Assembly (NCBI GenBank): GCA_015063725.1 | Contig: SVTP01000027.1 | Span: 1 to 33,648 of the forward strand | Origin: Oscillospiraceae bacterium | Lineage (GTDB): Bacteria; Bacillota; Clostridia; Oscillospirales; CAG-272 | DNA length: 33,648 bases | Direction of reading: 5' to 3' | Shown here: in pieces, positions 18,919-27,085 of the stretch | How positions within the stretch are numbered: position 1 is the first letter of the stretch | How the letters are laid out: every line of letters begins with the position of its first letter | Program-made: the position numbers and the translations under genes | The notes under the pieces: generated by a model | What the model saw: only the letters and a program-made list of their open reading frames with translations | Databases searched by the model: none | Told to the model about the DNA's origin: nothing

Positions 18919-18935
18919 TTGAGAACGGTTCTCAA
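18919..18935. promoter_or_regulatory. Fur-family operator, perfect 17-bp palindrome
   Basis: TTGAGAAC-G-GTTCTCAA is a 7-1-7-type inverted repeat like other Fur-family boxes. It touches the -10 and covers the expected transcription start, an ideal repression site. Confidence 0.75.
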
Positions 18936-18964
18936 ATTATATCACAAAAACAAGGGCTTGTCAA
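18936..18964 (-). promoter_or_regulatory. consensus sigma-A promoter of the fur-permease operon
   Basis: Minus strand TTGACA (18959-18964), 17 bases, TATAAT (18936-18941) with an extended TGA. Confidence 0.88.
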
Positions 18965-18970
18965 GCCCTT
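18952..18970. promoter_or_regulatory. second perfect palindrome over the -35
   Basis: AAGGGCTTG-T-CAAGCCCTT, 19 bp, has the -35 at its centre. It may be a second operator. On the plus strand it is followed by TTTTCTTTTTTT and could instead be a terminator. Confidence 0.5.
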
Positions 18971-19322
18971 TTCTTTTTTTAAAACAAAAGTTGTAAATTT
19001 GCATAACAAAAGTATGTTTTTTTCTTTGTCGGGCAAAATATTCTCACATTTGCAAAAAGTTTTTGTTTCTTCTTTTCTTTTCTGTGTAACGGTGTGCGAA
19101 AACGGCAAAATCGCACACTTTTTGTGTCGCGCCTCGCGCAAGATGGTTATCATTGTTACTTATGAAACGCGCGGCGGCGGTACACATTAGTATCAGCAAA
19201 CGGACAAGATACCCAAGTCGGTGCGTGCAAAAACGCTTATCGACGTCACCTCTCTCTGCCCATTGCCTCTCAAAATTTCACGGCGCTCCCTGTGCGCTAT
19301 ATATAAAGGAAAGGTAACTGAA
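18971..19322. other. intergenic region with an orphan hairpin, no gene seen
   Basis: The first 120 bases are AT-rich without a frame. GTGTGCGA (19092-19099) pairs with TCGCACAC (19111-19118) and is followed by TTTTTG on the plus strand, a terminator-like signal with no gene before it. Bases 19119-19322 lead to spoIVB; I could not pick out a sporulation sigma-factor promoter with confidence. Confidence 0.45.
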
Positions 19323-20495
19323 ATGAAAAGAAGAATTTGGAAACTTTTGTGCTGCCTTTTGCTGATGCTGTCCATCCCCTTTTTTGGGGTATTGACACCC
19401 TCGGCAAGCAGAACCCAAAAGGAGTTTGTTTTTGCTATGAGCCATTGCCCGTCGGGATCCGGTACCGACCTCTCGCCCGAAACTCTGCCTTGCATGACCT
19501 CGTTGCAGGGCGCCGCTACCTATTCGGCAGTGCTTGAGGCGGACGCTGACGATCTGCGCGACCTGATGCTCTGCCCCGGCGGCATGCCCTTTGGCGTAAA
19601 ATTTTATACAGACGGCGTAATGGTGGTCGGCTTTTGCGATATTGATACGGGCAAAGGAAGCGTCAACCCCGCCGCTCGCGCAGGACTGCACCAGAAGGAC
19701 GTCATCCTTAAGATCAACGGCAAGCCCCTTTCAGGTGCTGCGGATATGACCGAGCGCATTGAAGCCTCGGGCGGCAAGCCCTTGCAGCTGACCTGCCGTC
19801 GCGGCGGCAAGGAGTTTGAAGCGACGCTGACACCCGTCCTCTCGGCGGCAGAGGGGAGATACAAGACCGGCATTTGGGTGCGCGACAGCGGCGCGGGGAT
19901 TGGCACTGTGACCTTCCTCTTTCCCGATAGCGGCGCGTTTGCAGGGCTTGGGCACGGCATTTGCGATGCCGACACAGGCGCGCTCGTCCAGATGCGCAAG
20001 GGTGCGGTTTCCGACGTGACCATCTCCTCGGTTGTCAAGGGCGCGGCAGGCGCGCCGGGAGAGCTCAAGGGGCACTTTAACCCCGGTCGCTCGGGAGCAC
20101 TGCTTGGCAACTCGACGTGCGGCGTGTGGGGCGTGTTCTCCGAGCTCCCCGAAACGCCCTATGATCCGATGCCCATCGGTCTGCGTGATGACCTACAAGA
20201 GGGTGATGCCTATATCCTTTGCACCGCTTCGGGCGAACAGATCCAAAAATATGACATCCGCATCTCAAATATCAAGCGCGATGCCAAGGGCTCCAAGTGC
20301 TTCACCGTCACCGTGACCGACCCCGACCTGCTTGCCCTCACCGGCGGCATCGTGCAGGGGATGTCGGGCTCTCCCATCATTCAGAACGGCAAGCTCGTCG
20401 GCGCCGTCACCCACGTCCTCATCAACGATCCGACAACAGGATACGGAATCTTTTTAGAAAACATGCTCGCAAACATGCCCGTTTTGGCGAGATAG
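19323..20495 (+). CDS. spoIVB: SpoIVB peptidase (S55)
   Basis: In spore formers this forespore protease signals across the intermembrane space to activate pro-sigma-K processing. The 390-aa protein has an N-terminal membrane anchor (~6-26), a PDZ domain (~110-185, AARAGLHQKDVILKINGKPL), and the S55 serine peptidase domain with GLGHG (catalytic His near 200), Asp335 and GMSGSP with Ser350. The Asp-Ser spacing of 15 matches the Bacillus enzyme. ATG 19323 is preceded by AAAGGAAAGG; the in-frame codon 100 bases upstream lacks an RBS. It stands alone (spo0A, its usual neighbour, is absent here). It ends in repeat copy C. Confidence 0.95.
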   Translation: MKRRIWKLLCCLLLMLSIPFFGVLTPSASRTQKEFVFAMSHCPSGSGTDLSPETLPCMTSLQGAATYSAVLEADADDLRDLMLCPGGMPFGVKFYTDGVMVVGFCDIDTGKGSVNPAARAGLHQKDVILKINGKPLSGAADMTERIEASGGKPLQLTCRRGGKEFEATLTPVLSAAEGRYKTGIWVRDSGAGIGTVTFLFPDSGAFAGLGHGICDADTGALVQMRKGAVSDVTISSVVKGAAGAPGELKGHFNPGRSGALLGNSTCGVWGVFSELPETPYDPMPIGLRDDLQEGDAYILCTASGEQIQKYDIRISNIKRDAKGSKCFTVTVTDPDLLALTGGIVQGMSGSPIIQNGKLVGAVTHVLINDPTTGYGIFLENMLANMPVLAR

Positions 20496-20512
20496 AGAGG
20501 GAAGGATGATTT

Positions 20513-20705
20513 GTGGAGAGGGGGAAACTTTCTTGAAAGAAAGTTTCCCCCTCTCCACACCTCTCCCCTTTCCAAGAACGTGCACACAACAAATATCAAA
20601 ATCAAATTTTCAGTATACGAATAGACGGGCGGCGCGAGCGCTCCGCTCGCTTTTGCTCTCGCGATTTTGTAGGGGCCGCCGAGACCCTACAAAATAAGAA
20701 AGTTG
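20513..20705 (+). repeat. structured 3' repeat, copy C
   Basis: Starts 17 bases after the spoIVB stop. Stem 1 is the longest of the family: 22 perfect pairs (20513-20534 with 20537-20558). Stem 2 is GCGAGCG/CGCTCGC (20634-20650). Stem 3 is ATTTTGTAGGG/CCCTACAAAAT (20664-20695), a different sequence from the other copies but still fully paired. Ends AAGAAAGTTG. Confidence 0.85.
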
Positions 20706-20719
20706 TTTTGCATTTGTGC

Positions 20720-20818
20720 GGGGCGTCGAGGACGTCGCCCCCTACAAAAGTTGTTTTGCCATCAAAGCGAGCGACCTAATGGAAGGCGGCAAGCCGCCAC
20801 GAGATTGCAAGCAATCTC
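20720..20818. repeat. micro-hairpin cluster after copy C
   Basis: Three hairpins follow: GGGGCG..CGCCCC (20720-20741), GGCGGC-AA-GCCGCC (20785-20798) and GAGATTGC-AA-GCAATCTC (20801-20818). Their build resembles the 1391-1562 array. Confidence 0.55.
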
Positions 20819-20840
20819 TTCGTCCCTATCGGTTCACTAT

Positions 20841-20895
20841 AACTCTGCATTCTGCACTCTGCACTCTTCACCCTGCACTTTCTTCCTTTCCCCTA
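20841..20895 (+). repeat. CTGCACT pyrimidine-rich repeat before a promoter
   Basis: ACTCTGCATTCTGCACT, CTGCACT and CCTGCACT followed by TTCTTCC-type pyrimidines. A close relative lies on the minus strand at 26549-26580, in both cases directly before a -35. Confidence 0.55.
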
Positions 20896-20924
20896 TTGAC
20901 AACCACCAAAAAATGTGATACAAT
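20896..20924 (+). promoter_or_regulatory. sigma-A promoter of asnS
   Basis: TTGACA (20896-20901), 17 bases, TACAAT (20919-20924) with an extended TGA. Confidence 0.88.
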
Positions 20925-20979
20925 TTATAGAATGAAGGAAGAATTTTTCTCCAATCCTCTTTGTGAAAGGAATTTTAGA

Positions 20980-22359
20980 ATGAAACACGTTGATATTAAG
21001 AAAATATTTGCAAACGTGGATGAATACGTTGGAAAAACCATTGACGTGTGCGGTTGGGTTAGAACCACGCGCGACTCGAAGAACGTTTCGTTTGTTGAAA
21101 TTAATGACGGCTCCTGCACCAACAACCTGCAAATCGTTGTTGACAAGGAGACCATGGATATAAAGGTAAATACCGCTTTTGTAATCGGTTGCGGCGTTAA
21201 GGTGACCGGTGTTATTGTTGCGTCTGAAATGAACAAGTGCGAGATGCAAATGGCAAGCTATCAAATTCTTGGCGAGTGCCCCGCAGACTATCCTCTGCAG
21301 AAGAAGCGTCACAGCCTTGAATTTTTGCGCACCATGCCTCACCTGCGTGTGAGAACCAACACCATTATGAACGTGCAACGCGTTCGTTCCGCTCTGGCTG
21401 CTGCATCCCACCTCTACTTCCAGAGCAACGGCTACACCTACGTTCACACGCCTCTGATCACAGGCAACGACTGTGAGGGCGGCGGTGAGGTCTTCCGCGT
21501 TACCACCCAACCCTGGAACGCAGCTGCCAAGACCGAGGAAGATTACTTTGCAGAGGATTTCTTTGGCAAAAAGGCATTCCTGACGGTTTCCGGTCAGCTT
21601 GAGGGCGAGGTTGCCGCTATGGCGCTTGGCAAGATCTACACCTTTGGTCCTGTTTTCCGCGCCGAGAACTCCAACACCTCCCGTCACGTATCCGAATTCT
21701 GGCAGGTTGAGCCCGAGGTCGCTTTTGCAGAGCTGCCCGACATCATTGAAATCATCGAAGAATATATCAAGTTCATCGTTGGCTACGTTCTTGAGAACTG
21801 CTCCACCGAGATCGACTTCTTTGAGCGTTTCTTCGAAAAGGGACTGCGCCAAAAGCTTGAGCTTTTGACCAACTCGGATTTCCAAGTCATCGAGTACACC
21901 GACGCAATCGAGCTGCTGAAAAAGGCAGAGGGCGCAAACTTTGCATTCGCTCCCGAGTGGGGTGCTGAATTGCAGAGCGAGCACGAGCGTTGGCTGACCG
22001 AGCAGATCTTCAAAAAGCCCGTATTCGTTATCAACTACCCCAAGGATATCAAGTCCTTCTATATGAAGCAGAACGATGACGGCAAGACCGTTGCGGCTAC
22101 CGACCTTCTCGTTCCCGGCATTGGTGAGCTGGTTGGCTGCAGCGAAAGAGAAGCAAACTACGACAAGCTCGTAGCCGCTATGGAAGCGCGCGGCATGGAC
22201 GTTTCGGCTTACTCTCAATACCTCGATTTGAGAAAGTACGGTTCTGTTCCCCACAGCGGCTTTGGCATTGGCTTTGACCGTTTGGTTATGTACGTCACCG
22301 GTGTTTCCAACATCAGAGACGTTCTCCTCTACCCCAGAACACCTAAGGAATTGAAGTAA
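20980..22359 (+). CDS. asnS: asparaginyl-tRNA synthetase
   Basis: Charges tRNA-Asn with asparagine. A 459-aa class IIb synthetase: N-terminal OB-fold anticodon-binding domain (~1-105, VCGWVRTTRDSKNVSFVEINDG), then the catalytic core with motif 2 (YTFGPVFRAENSNTSRHVSEFWQVEPE) and motif 3 (GFGIGFDRLVMY) near the C-terminus. FWQVEPE is the asparagine-type form. ATG 20980 has GAAAGGA upstream and lies 55 bases after the -10; the upstream in-frame extension translates repeat C and the pyrimidine repeat and is rejected. Single-gene unit with terminator. Confidence 0.97.
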   Translation: MKHVDIKKIFANVDEYVGKTIDVCGWVRTTRDSKNVSFVEINDGSCTNNLQIVVDKETMDIKVNTAFVIGCGVKVTGVIVASEMNKCEMQMASYQILGECPADYPLQKKRHSLEFLRTMPHLRVRTNTIMNVQRVRSALAAASHLYFQSNGYTYVHTPLITGNDCEGGGEVFRVTTQPWNAAAKTEEDYFAEDFFGKKAFLTVSGQLEGEVAAMALGKIYTFGPVFRAENSNTSRHVSEFWQVEPEVAFAELPDIIEIIEEYIKFIVGYVLENCSTEIDFFERFFEKGLRQKLELLTNSDFQVIEYTDAIELLKKAEGANFAFAPEWGAELQSEHERWLTEQIFKKPVFVINYPKDIKSFYMKQNDDGKTVAATDLLVPGIGELVGCSEREANYDKLVAAMEARGMDVSAYSQYLDLRKYGSVPHSGFGIGFDRLVMYVTGVSNIRDVLLYPRTPKELK

Positions 22360-22365
22360 AATGAT

Positions 22366-22400
22366 AAAGCCACCTGCATCAGCGGGTGGCTTTTGTTATT
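22366..22400 (+). terminator. intrinsic terminator of asnS
   Basis: AAAGCCACC (22366-22374) pairs with GGTGGCTTT (22385-22393), then a T-rich tail. Confidence 0.85.
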
Positions 22401-22472
22401 TTATACTTGTGCGTTACAAGCGGGCGACCGTTCGTTTTCGGAATGCCGAGGACGTCGCACAGCCATATCAAA

Positions 22473-22646
22473 CAACTCTCTTAGCGGATAGGGTTAGTGG
22501 TCCCTAGCCGCTCGCGAAAGCAAAAGCAAGCGTACCGCTTGCGCCGACTGTCTGTTAGGTCATTGTGGATTTGTTTTGACAGACCCTTTGTCAGCAAGTT
22601 CTTGAGGGTGCAGGGGGGGACTTTTCTCGAAAAGTTCCCCCCTGCA
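22473..22646 (-). repeat. structured 3' repeat, copy D
   Basis: Directed by the HELGH protease gene, six bases after its stop. Stem 1 is TGCAGGGG.. with CCCCTGCA (18 pairs, one G-T, 22609-22646): the base differs from the GTGG/CCAC of A, B, E and F. Stem 2 is GCAAGC/GCTTGC, stem 3 is AGCGG.TAGGG with CCCTA.CCGCT. Confidence 0.85.
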
Positions 22647-22652
22647 TTCTCT

Positions 22653-23456
22653 TTAAAATATCACCTTCAACCAGCGCCAAAGGTAGACAAGCAGCGCGAT
22701 GAGCACCCACGCCAGCGAGAAGGCAATGGTAATGCAGAAGATGGAGAGGACAGGCAGATTGAAGCGCATCAGTCCGTCAACAATGCCGCCTTGCAATCCA
22801 AGGAGCATGGTAACGGCGGCAAAGATGGCGACGATGCCTGTGTACATCAGGAGCGCCTTGAAGCAGCCCTTCAGGTCGGCGAAGCTCAGGGTGATGTGTT
22901 GCGAGACCGAGAGGATGATCAGCATACCGATAACGGAACGCAGGGCGTCCTCTTCGAATTTTTCAAACAGAGAAAACAGCAGCGAAAATCCGCCCGAGAG
23001 CATCTCGCGCACACCGGCACCCGAGGCGACCATCTCGCGCGAGGTGTCCAGATACGCCTGCCACTGATTTGGGAAGCAAAGCGTGAGCACCAGAACCATA
23101 ACGCCAAGACCGCTGAAAATGGGTCCAAAGCTGATGAACAAATCTCCAAACACCGCCCAAAGATTTTTGCGGTTGTAGGTGTGTTCAACGTAACCGAGCG
23201 TGCGGGAGCGTCCCTTTGGGAATTGCAACAGCTTCATATCGGTGATGCGGTGCGCAAAGGGGATGCACATCAGGGCGTGCCCCAACTCGTGCACGGGCGT
23301 ACCCACCACCGAGGATGCGTAAAACACCGGTGTTGCAGAGTCGCCCACCAAAAACATAAACACCTGTCGCGCAAACCACGCAACAAGACCGCAAACCGCC
23401 ATAACGCCAAGCGTAAGGCCGAGCAGCTGTCCTATATAAATCAAATATTGGTCCAT
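22653..23456 (-). CDS. polytopic membrane protein with HELGH metalloprotease motif
   Basis: A 267-aa protein with about six hydrophobic segments (8-38, 100-130, 150-170, 180-200, 205-225, 235-260). HELGH at 56-60 matches the zinc-binding HExxH of M50-type (site-2-like) and related membrane proteases, preceded by a short hydrophobic segment (FYASSVVGTPV). A second Asp ligand motif like the M50 LDG is not obvious, so activity is unproven. ATG 23456 has AAAGGAAC upstream; earlier in-frame codons lie in the end of the upstream gene. It starts 24 bases after the MFS-GH2 stop and shares its operon. Confidence 0.8.
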   Translation of the reverse strand: MDQYLIYIGQLLGLTLGVMAVCGLVAWFARQVFMFLVGDSATPVFYASSVVGTPVHELGHALMCIPFAHRITDMKLLQFPKGRSRTLGYVEHTYNRKNLWAVFGDLFISFGPIFSGLGVMVLVLTLCFPNQWQAYLDTSREMVASGAGVREMLSGGFSLLFSLFEKFEEDALRSVIGMLIILSVSQHITLSFADLKGCFKALLMYTGIVAIFAAVTMLLGLQGGIVDGLMRFNLPVLSIFCITIAFSLAWVLIALLVYLWRWLKVIF

Positions 23457-23479
23457 AGAAAGTTCCTTTCTTACGATTT

Positions 23480-26400
23480 TTAAAACTGACTTTCGAACGC
23501 ATCGTTCAGCCTTTGGGCGAGGGCTTGCATACGCTCGGGGGTAACCTTGCACACGCGACGGTCATAGGTCACAAGTCCGTTGGTTTCGTCCTCAACGTCG
23601 CTGACCTGTGTGAGAACCGTGGCACAAAGTCCGCCCTCGCGAATAGAGGGAACGATCTCATCGCTATAGAGCTTTTCCAAAGCATCCGAGAATGCCTCGG
23701 GGCTCTCAAGCGTGCTATACCCGTAGTTTTGGTCGAGGTTGAAGGAGTGCCCCTCAATTTTGCAGGAGTAGCCGCCAAACTCGGAGAGCACCAAGGGGAG
23801 CTTGCGGCTCTTGAGCTTGACACGGCGGAAATAGATGTGCTCACTTTGCACGTCGCTGCGCGGTGTTTTGAACCAGCCCGATGCCGTATCAAAAATGCGG
23901 GTGGAGTCACACGCTTTGAGTTGGTCATATACGCGAGATGCACCGAAATACTGTCCCCAACCCTCGTTGAAGATGGTGTAGTAGCACACAGAAGGGTGAT
24001 TGTAAAGCAAGTCGATCACAGCGCGTGAGCCGTCCTCAAAGTCGGCGCGGCGGCGACGGCTCACCGTGTGGAAAAATCCCCATCTCCACCCTGCGGTGGG
24101 GAGTGCGGTATCAAAAATGAAGCTGTAATGACCGCTGTTCATCATATCTTGAAAAACGATCATGCCCTGCTTGTCGCACTCATAGTAAAAGACGTCGGGC
24201 TCGATTTTGATGTGCTTGCGCAGCATATGAAAGCCGAGCTCTTTCATTTTGGAAATATCATAGCGATATCCCTCGGGTGTGGCGGGGGTGTAGATGCCGT
24301 CGCTGAAGTATCCTTGGTCAAGAAGCCCATGGAAGAAATAGGGCTTGCCGTTCAGGCACAGGCGCGGCTTGCCCGCAACCATCTTGGATTCGATGGTACG
24401 CAGAGCAAAATAAGAGTCGATCTGATCCTTGCCGTCCGCAAGGGTAAAGGTGTAAAGGTGCGGGGTTTCGGGGGACCATAGGATCGGGTTTTCGATCTCG
24501 ATCTCAATACGGTTGCCCTCATATGTGTAAACCTTATCGCCCTCGGGCAGATGGAGCGTGAGCGTTTTTTGCGCGTTGCCGCCCAAGGTTTCAACCGTTA
24601 CAGAGGACAGCGTGGGCGTAACGTAGAGCGAGGAAATATAATGCTCGGGAACGCCCTCAAGCCATACAGGCTGCCAAATGCCGCTGATGGGCGTGTACCA
24701 CATCCCACCGCGCTTTTTGCGCTGCTTACCGTATGCCAATTGAATGTCCAATTTGTCGGTCACGCGCACACGCAAGCGGTTCTCCCCTGCTCTTGCGGCG
24801 TTTGTAACGTCAAAGGTAAAGGGCAAATATCCGCCAACGTGCTTGCCAAGATAGGTATCGTTGAGCCACACCTCGGCGATCTGGTCGACTGCTCCAAAGT
24901 GCAACAAAACTCTTTCTTTCGTAAAATTTTCTGTCAGAGAAAAGGTCTTTTCATAAACGTATTGCTCGCCTGCTTCCAGCGTGCGGCAAACACCCGAAAG
25001 TCTTGTTTCGGGAGAAAACGGAACGACGATTTCGGAGATAGGTGTTACAACTCCTTTTTTCTCAACACTCAAATTCCAAGCGCCGCAAAGGGAAAAGTAG
25101 GAGTCACGCTTCATTTGCGGGCGGGGGTATTCTTTCGCCCACTCGTCTCCCTTTGCGGCATCCTCAAAAGGGGTTGTCAGGTCTTGTGTGCGAGGCGTTT
25201 TTTTAGGACGCAAAAGCACCAAGAGAATGGTCAGCACCGCCGCCACAACAAGTGCGGCAAGGAAGATATTTTCATTGGGCAAAAAGGACTCGGTTCCGTC
25301 GTTGTTGAGGACCTTTTCGGCGTTGGCAAGAACGCGCTTGCCAATTTCAGGGCCAACAACACCGGGAATCAGGACCTGCGCACAAATACGCGCGCCTTGC
25401 AGCATACCCGCTTTGCTGTCAGGGGTGAGGTCGCGGATCTTTGCACCAAACACCGCCATACCGCAAAGGTAGCCACACATCATAAAGAGCGAGCCGATAA
25501 ACACGAGGATTGTCCCCTTGAAGAAATACAACAAAACGTATCCCGTCATCAGGGATGCCAGCGCGATAAAGCCGGAAAAGTCAAAACCCTTTTTGTCATA
25601 GACCTTGCCCCAAAGCGCGGTTGCAACCGACGCCAGAATAATGGCGGGCGCCATAATAAAGACGTAATCGGTCATGCCCAGCGACTTTTCATAATAGATG
25701 ATGAGGTAAGGCATGAAGATTTGAATGGAGATGTTAAAGAGGATAAATGCGGCAAGATAAAAATACAAGGATTTGTTTCCCTTGACGGTTGAGGGACGGA
25801 AGCTATAAATGACGTTTTGCCAATATCCCGTTTCGGATTTGACACACTTAACGGGGTCTTTGATCAGGAAAATGCCAAGAACACCGATGGCGATAACAAC
25901 AACACCGATGATGGCAAAGATCCAAACCCAGCTCTGCGCCAATGCCAAATCTAAGCCCGAGAACTGAACGCCGCCAAACACAACAAGGATGGCGATCAGC
26001 GGCATCATTGCGTTGATGCCCTCGGCAGAACCGCGGTTGGTGTTGTCGGTGCTTTCGGTCAACCATGCGTTGAATGCCGCGTCATTTGCGGAAGAGCCGA
26101 AAAAGGTCATTACGCAGTCAAAAATGATAACCAAAGAGATCGCAACGGCGGACGAGCTGATTGTCAGCCAAGAACCTGCGTTGGATTGGTCAACGCGAAT
26201 GAAGCAGAAGCCGAGGATGGAAATACCCCACAGGATGTAACCCGCGCACATAAAAAGCTTTCTTTTGCCTACGCGGTCGGAAAGCGCACCGATGAGGATG
26301 GTGGTCAGCGCGGCAGAAATGGCACTCGCCGCAACCATGGTGGAAATATCGCTGGCCGTTGCGCGGAACATATTGTAGATGAACACGTTGAGGTACATAT

Positions 26401-26482
26401 TCTCCACGACCCACGCCACCTGACCGATGAGGCTGAACAAGGTCAGCGCACACCAAAAACGAGGGGAAAGCTTGGTTTTCAT
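23480..26482 (-). CDS. MFS transporter fused to a GH2 glycoside hydrolase
   Basis: One uninterrupted 1000-aa frame. Residues 1-~425 are an MFS transporter with about 12 membrane helices and the loop motif GALSDRVGKRK at 65-75. From ~450 a complete GH2 enzyme follows: jelly-roll sugar-binding domain (PRPQMKRDSYFSLCGAWN at 453-470, SGIWQPVWLE), Ig-like domain, then a TIM barrel with acid/base Glu840 (FNEGWGQ) and nucleophile Glu901 (LSEFGGY). Both catalytic Glu are present. With 12 helices the hydrolase would face the cytoplasm, so imported beta-glycosides could be cut at the exit of the carrier (inference). ATG 26482 has AGGAGG six bases upstream. First gene of a two-gene operon. Confidence 0.93.
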   Translation of the reverse strand: MKTKLSPRFWCALTLFSLIGQVAWVVENMYLNVFIYNMFRATASDISTMVAASAISAALTTILIGALSDRVGKRKLFMCAGYILWGISILGFCFIRVDQSNAGSWLTISSSAVAISLVIIFDCVMTFFGSSANDAAFNAWLTESTDNTNRGSAEGINAMMPLIAILVVFGGVQFSGLDLALAQSWVWIFAIIGVVVIAIGVLGIFLIKDPVKCVKSETGYWQNVIYSFRPSTVKGNKSLYFYLAAFILFNISIQIFMPYLIIYYEKSLGMTDYVFIMAPAIILASVATALWGKVYDKKGFDFSGFIALASLMTGYVLLYFFKGTILVFIGSLFMMCGYLCGMAVFGAKIRDLTPDSKAGMLQGARICAQVLIPGVVGPEIGKRVLANAEKVLNNDGTESFLPNENIFLAALVVAAVLTILLVLLRPKKTPRTQDLTTPFEDAAKGDEWAKEYPRPQMKRDSYFSLCGAWNLSVEKKGVVTPISEIVVPFSPETRLSGVCRTLEAGEQYVYEKTFSLTENFTKERVLLHFGAVDQIAEVWLNDTYLGKHVGGYLPFTFDVTNAARAGENRLRVRVTDKLDIQLAYGKQRKKRGGMWYTPISGIWQPVWLEGVPEHYISSLYVTPTLSSVTVETLGGNAQKTLTLHLPEGDKVYTYEGNRIEIEIENPILWSPETPHLYTFTLADGKDQIDSYFALRTIESKMVAGKPRLCLNGKPYFFHGLLDQGYFSDGIYTPATPEGYRYDISKMKELGFHMLRKHIKIEPDVFYYECDKQGMIVFQDMMNSGHYSFIFDTALPTAGWRWGFFHTVSRRRRADFEDGSRAVIDLLYNHPSVCYYTIFNEGWGQYFGASRVYDQLKACDSTRIFDTASGWFKTPRSDVQSEHIYFRRVKLKSRKLPLVLSEFGGYSCKIEGHSFNLDQNYGYSTLESPEAFSDALEKLYSDEIVPSIREGGLCATVLTQVSDVEDETNGLVTYDRRVCKVTPERMQALAQRLNDAFESQF

Positions 26483-26519
26483 AAGAGCCTCCTGTTTGTA
26501 ATAAATTGTCTTCCCTTTT

Positions 26520-26548
26520 ATTATAGCATATTTGGGGATGGTTTGCAA
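26520..26548 (-). promoter_or_regulatory. sigma-A promoter of the MFS-GH2 operon
   Basis: Minus strand TTGCAA (26543-26548), 17 bases, TATAAT (26520-26525) with an extended TGC. Confidence 0.82.
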
Positions 26549-26580
26549 GAGGGAGAAAGAAAGTGCAGAGTGCAGAGTTG
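26549..26580 (-). repeat. CTGCACT pyrimidine-rich repeat before a promoter
   Basis: Minus strand ACTCTGCACTCTGCACT then TTCTTTCTCCCTC, abutting the -35. Counterpart of 20841-20895. Confidence 0.55.
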
Positions 26581-26678
26581 TAAGAGACTTGCAGGAGGGG
26601 AGATTCTTGGCACCTCGAAAATGAAGGAATGTCGTACACAAAGGCGAGAGGCGAAACGAACGACCATATCAAGCAAAA

Positions 26679-26926
26679 CCACTGTATGTCATCCTGAGCG
26701 AAGTCGAACTTCTGCGGGTTGAGCGCAAGCGAACAAGCAGAAGCGCAAAACGCGAGGCGGTTTGCGGGATCTCGTAACGAGTTTTGGTGGCTTGCCAACG
26801 GGATGTTACATCAATACAAAAAGCCACCAAGATTTTGAACGAGATCCCTGCGGCGCTACGCGCCTTGCTTTCACCTCGTTCTTCACTCGGTGAAAGTTCG
26901 ACTTCGCTCAGGATGACATATAGTGG
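26679..26926. repeat. 248-bp foldback element with TGTCATCCTGAGCG ends
   Basis: Terminal arms of 33 bases (26679-26711 and 26894-26926) are inverted copies with one or two mismatches and contain TGTCATCCTGAGCGAAG, a motif known from many bacterial intergenic regions. Inside are two further inverted pairs: GGGATCTCGT with ACGAGATCCC (26766-26848) and TTGGTGGCTT with AAGCCACCAA (26784-26830). No frame. Looks like a MITE or large foldback element. A single end is seen again at 32740-32754. Confidence 0.75.
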
Positions 26927-27017
26927 GTTATTTAGTTTTAATAATTTTATGTTACAATCGATTATTTATCTACAAATAAAAACATTTCATCTATCGTCAA
27001 AAAACGCCATTATCCGC

Positions 27018-27045
27018 TTGCAATGTTGGAGTTTTGTGGTATAAT
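27018..27045 (+). promoter_or_regulatory. sigma-A promoter of the small lipoprotein gene
   Basis: TTGCAA (27018-27023), 16 bases, TATAAT (27040-27045) with an extended TGG. Confidence 0.75.
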
Positions 27046-27085
27046 GGAAATAGCAAACCAAACATTTTTCAACAAGGGGGAACAT

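Noticed and set aside
20716-20979. 88-residue N-terminal extension of AsnRS
   Set aside because: It translates repeat material and the asnS promoter itself; ATG 20980 has the RBS and begins the family's normal N-terminus.
20893-22254. 453-codon minus-strand frame opposite asnS
   Set aside because: Antisense shadow of a certain housekeeping gene.
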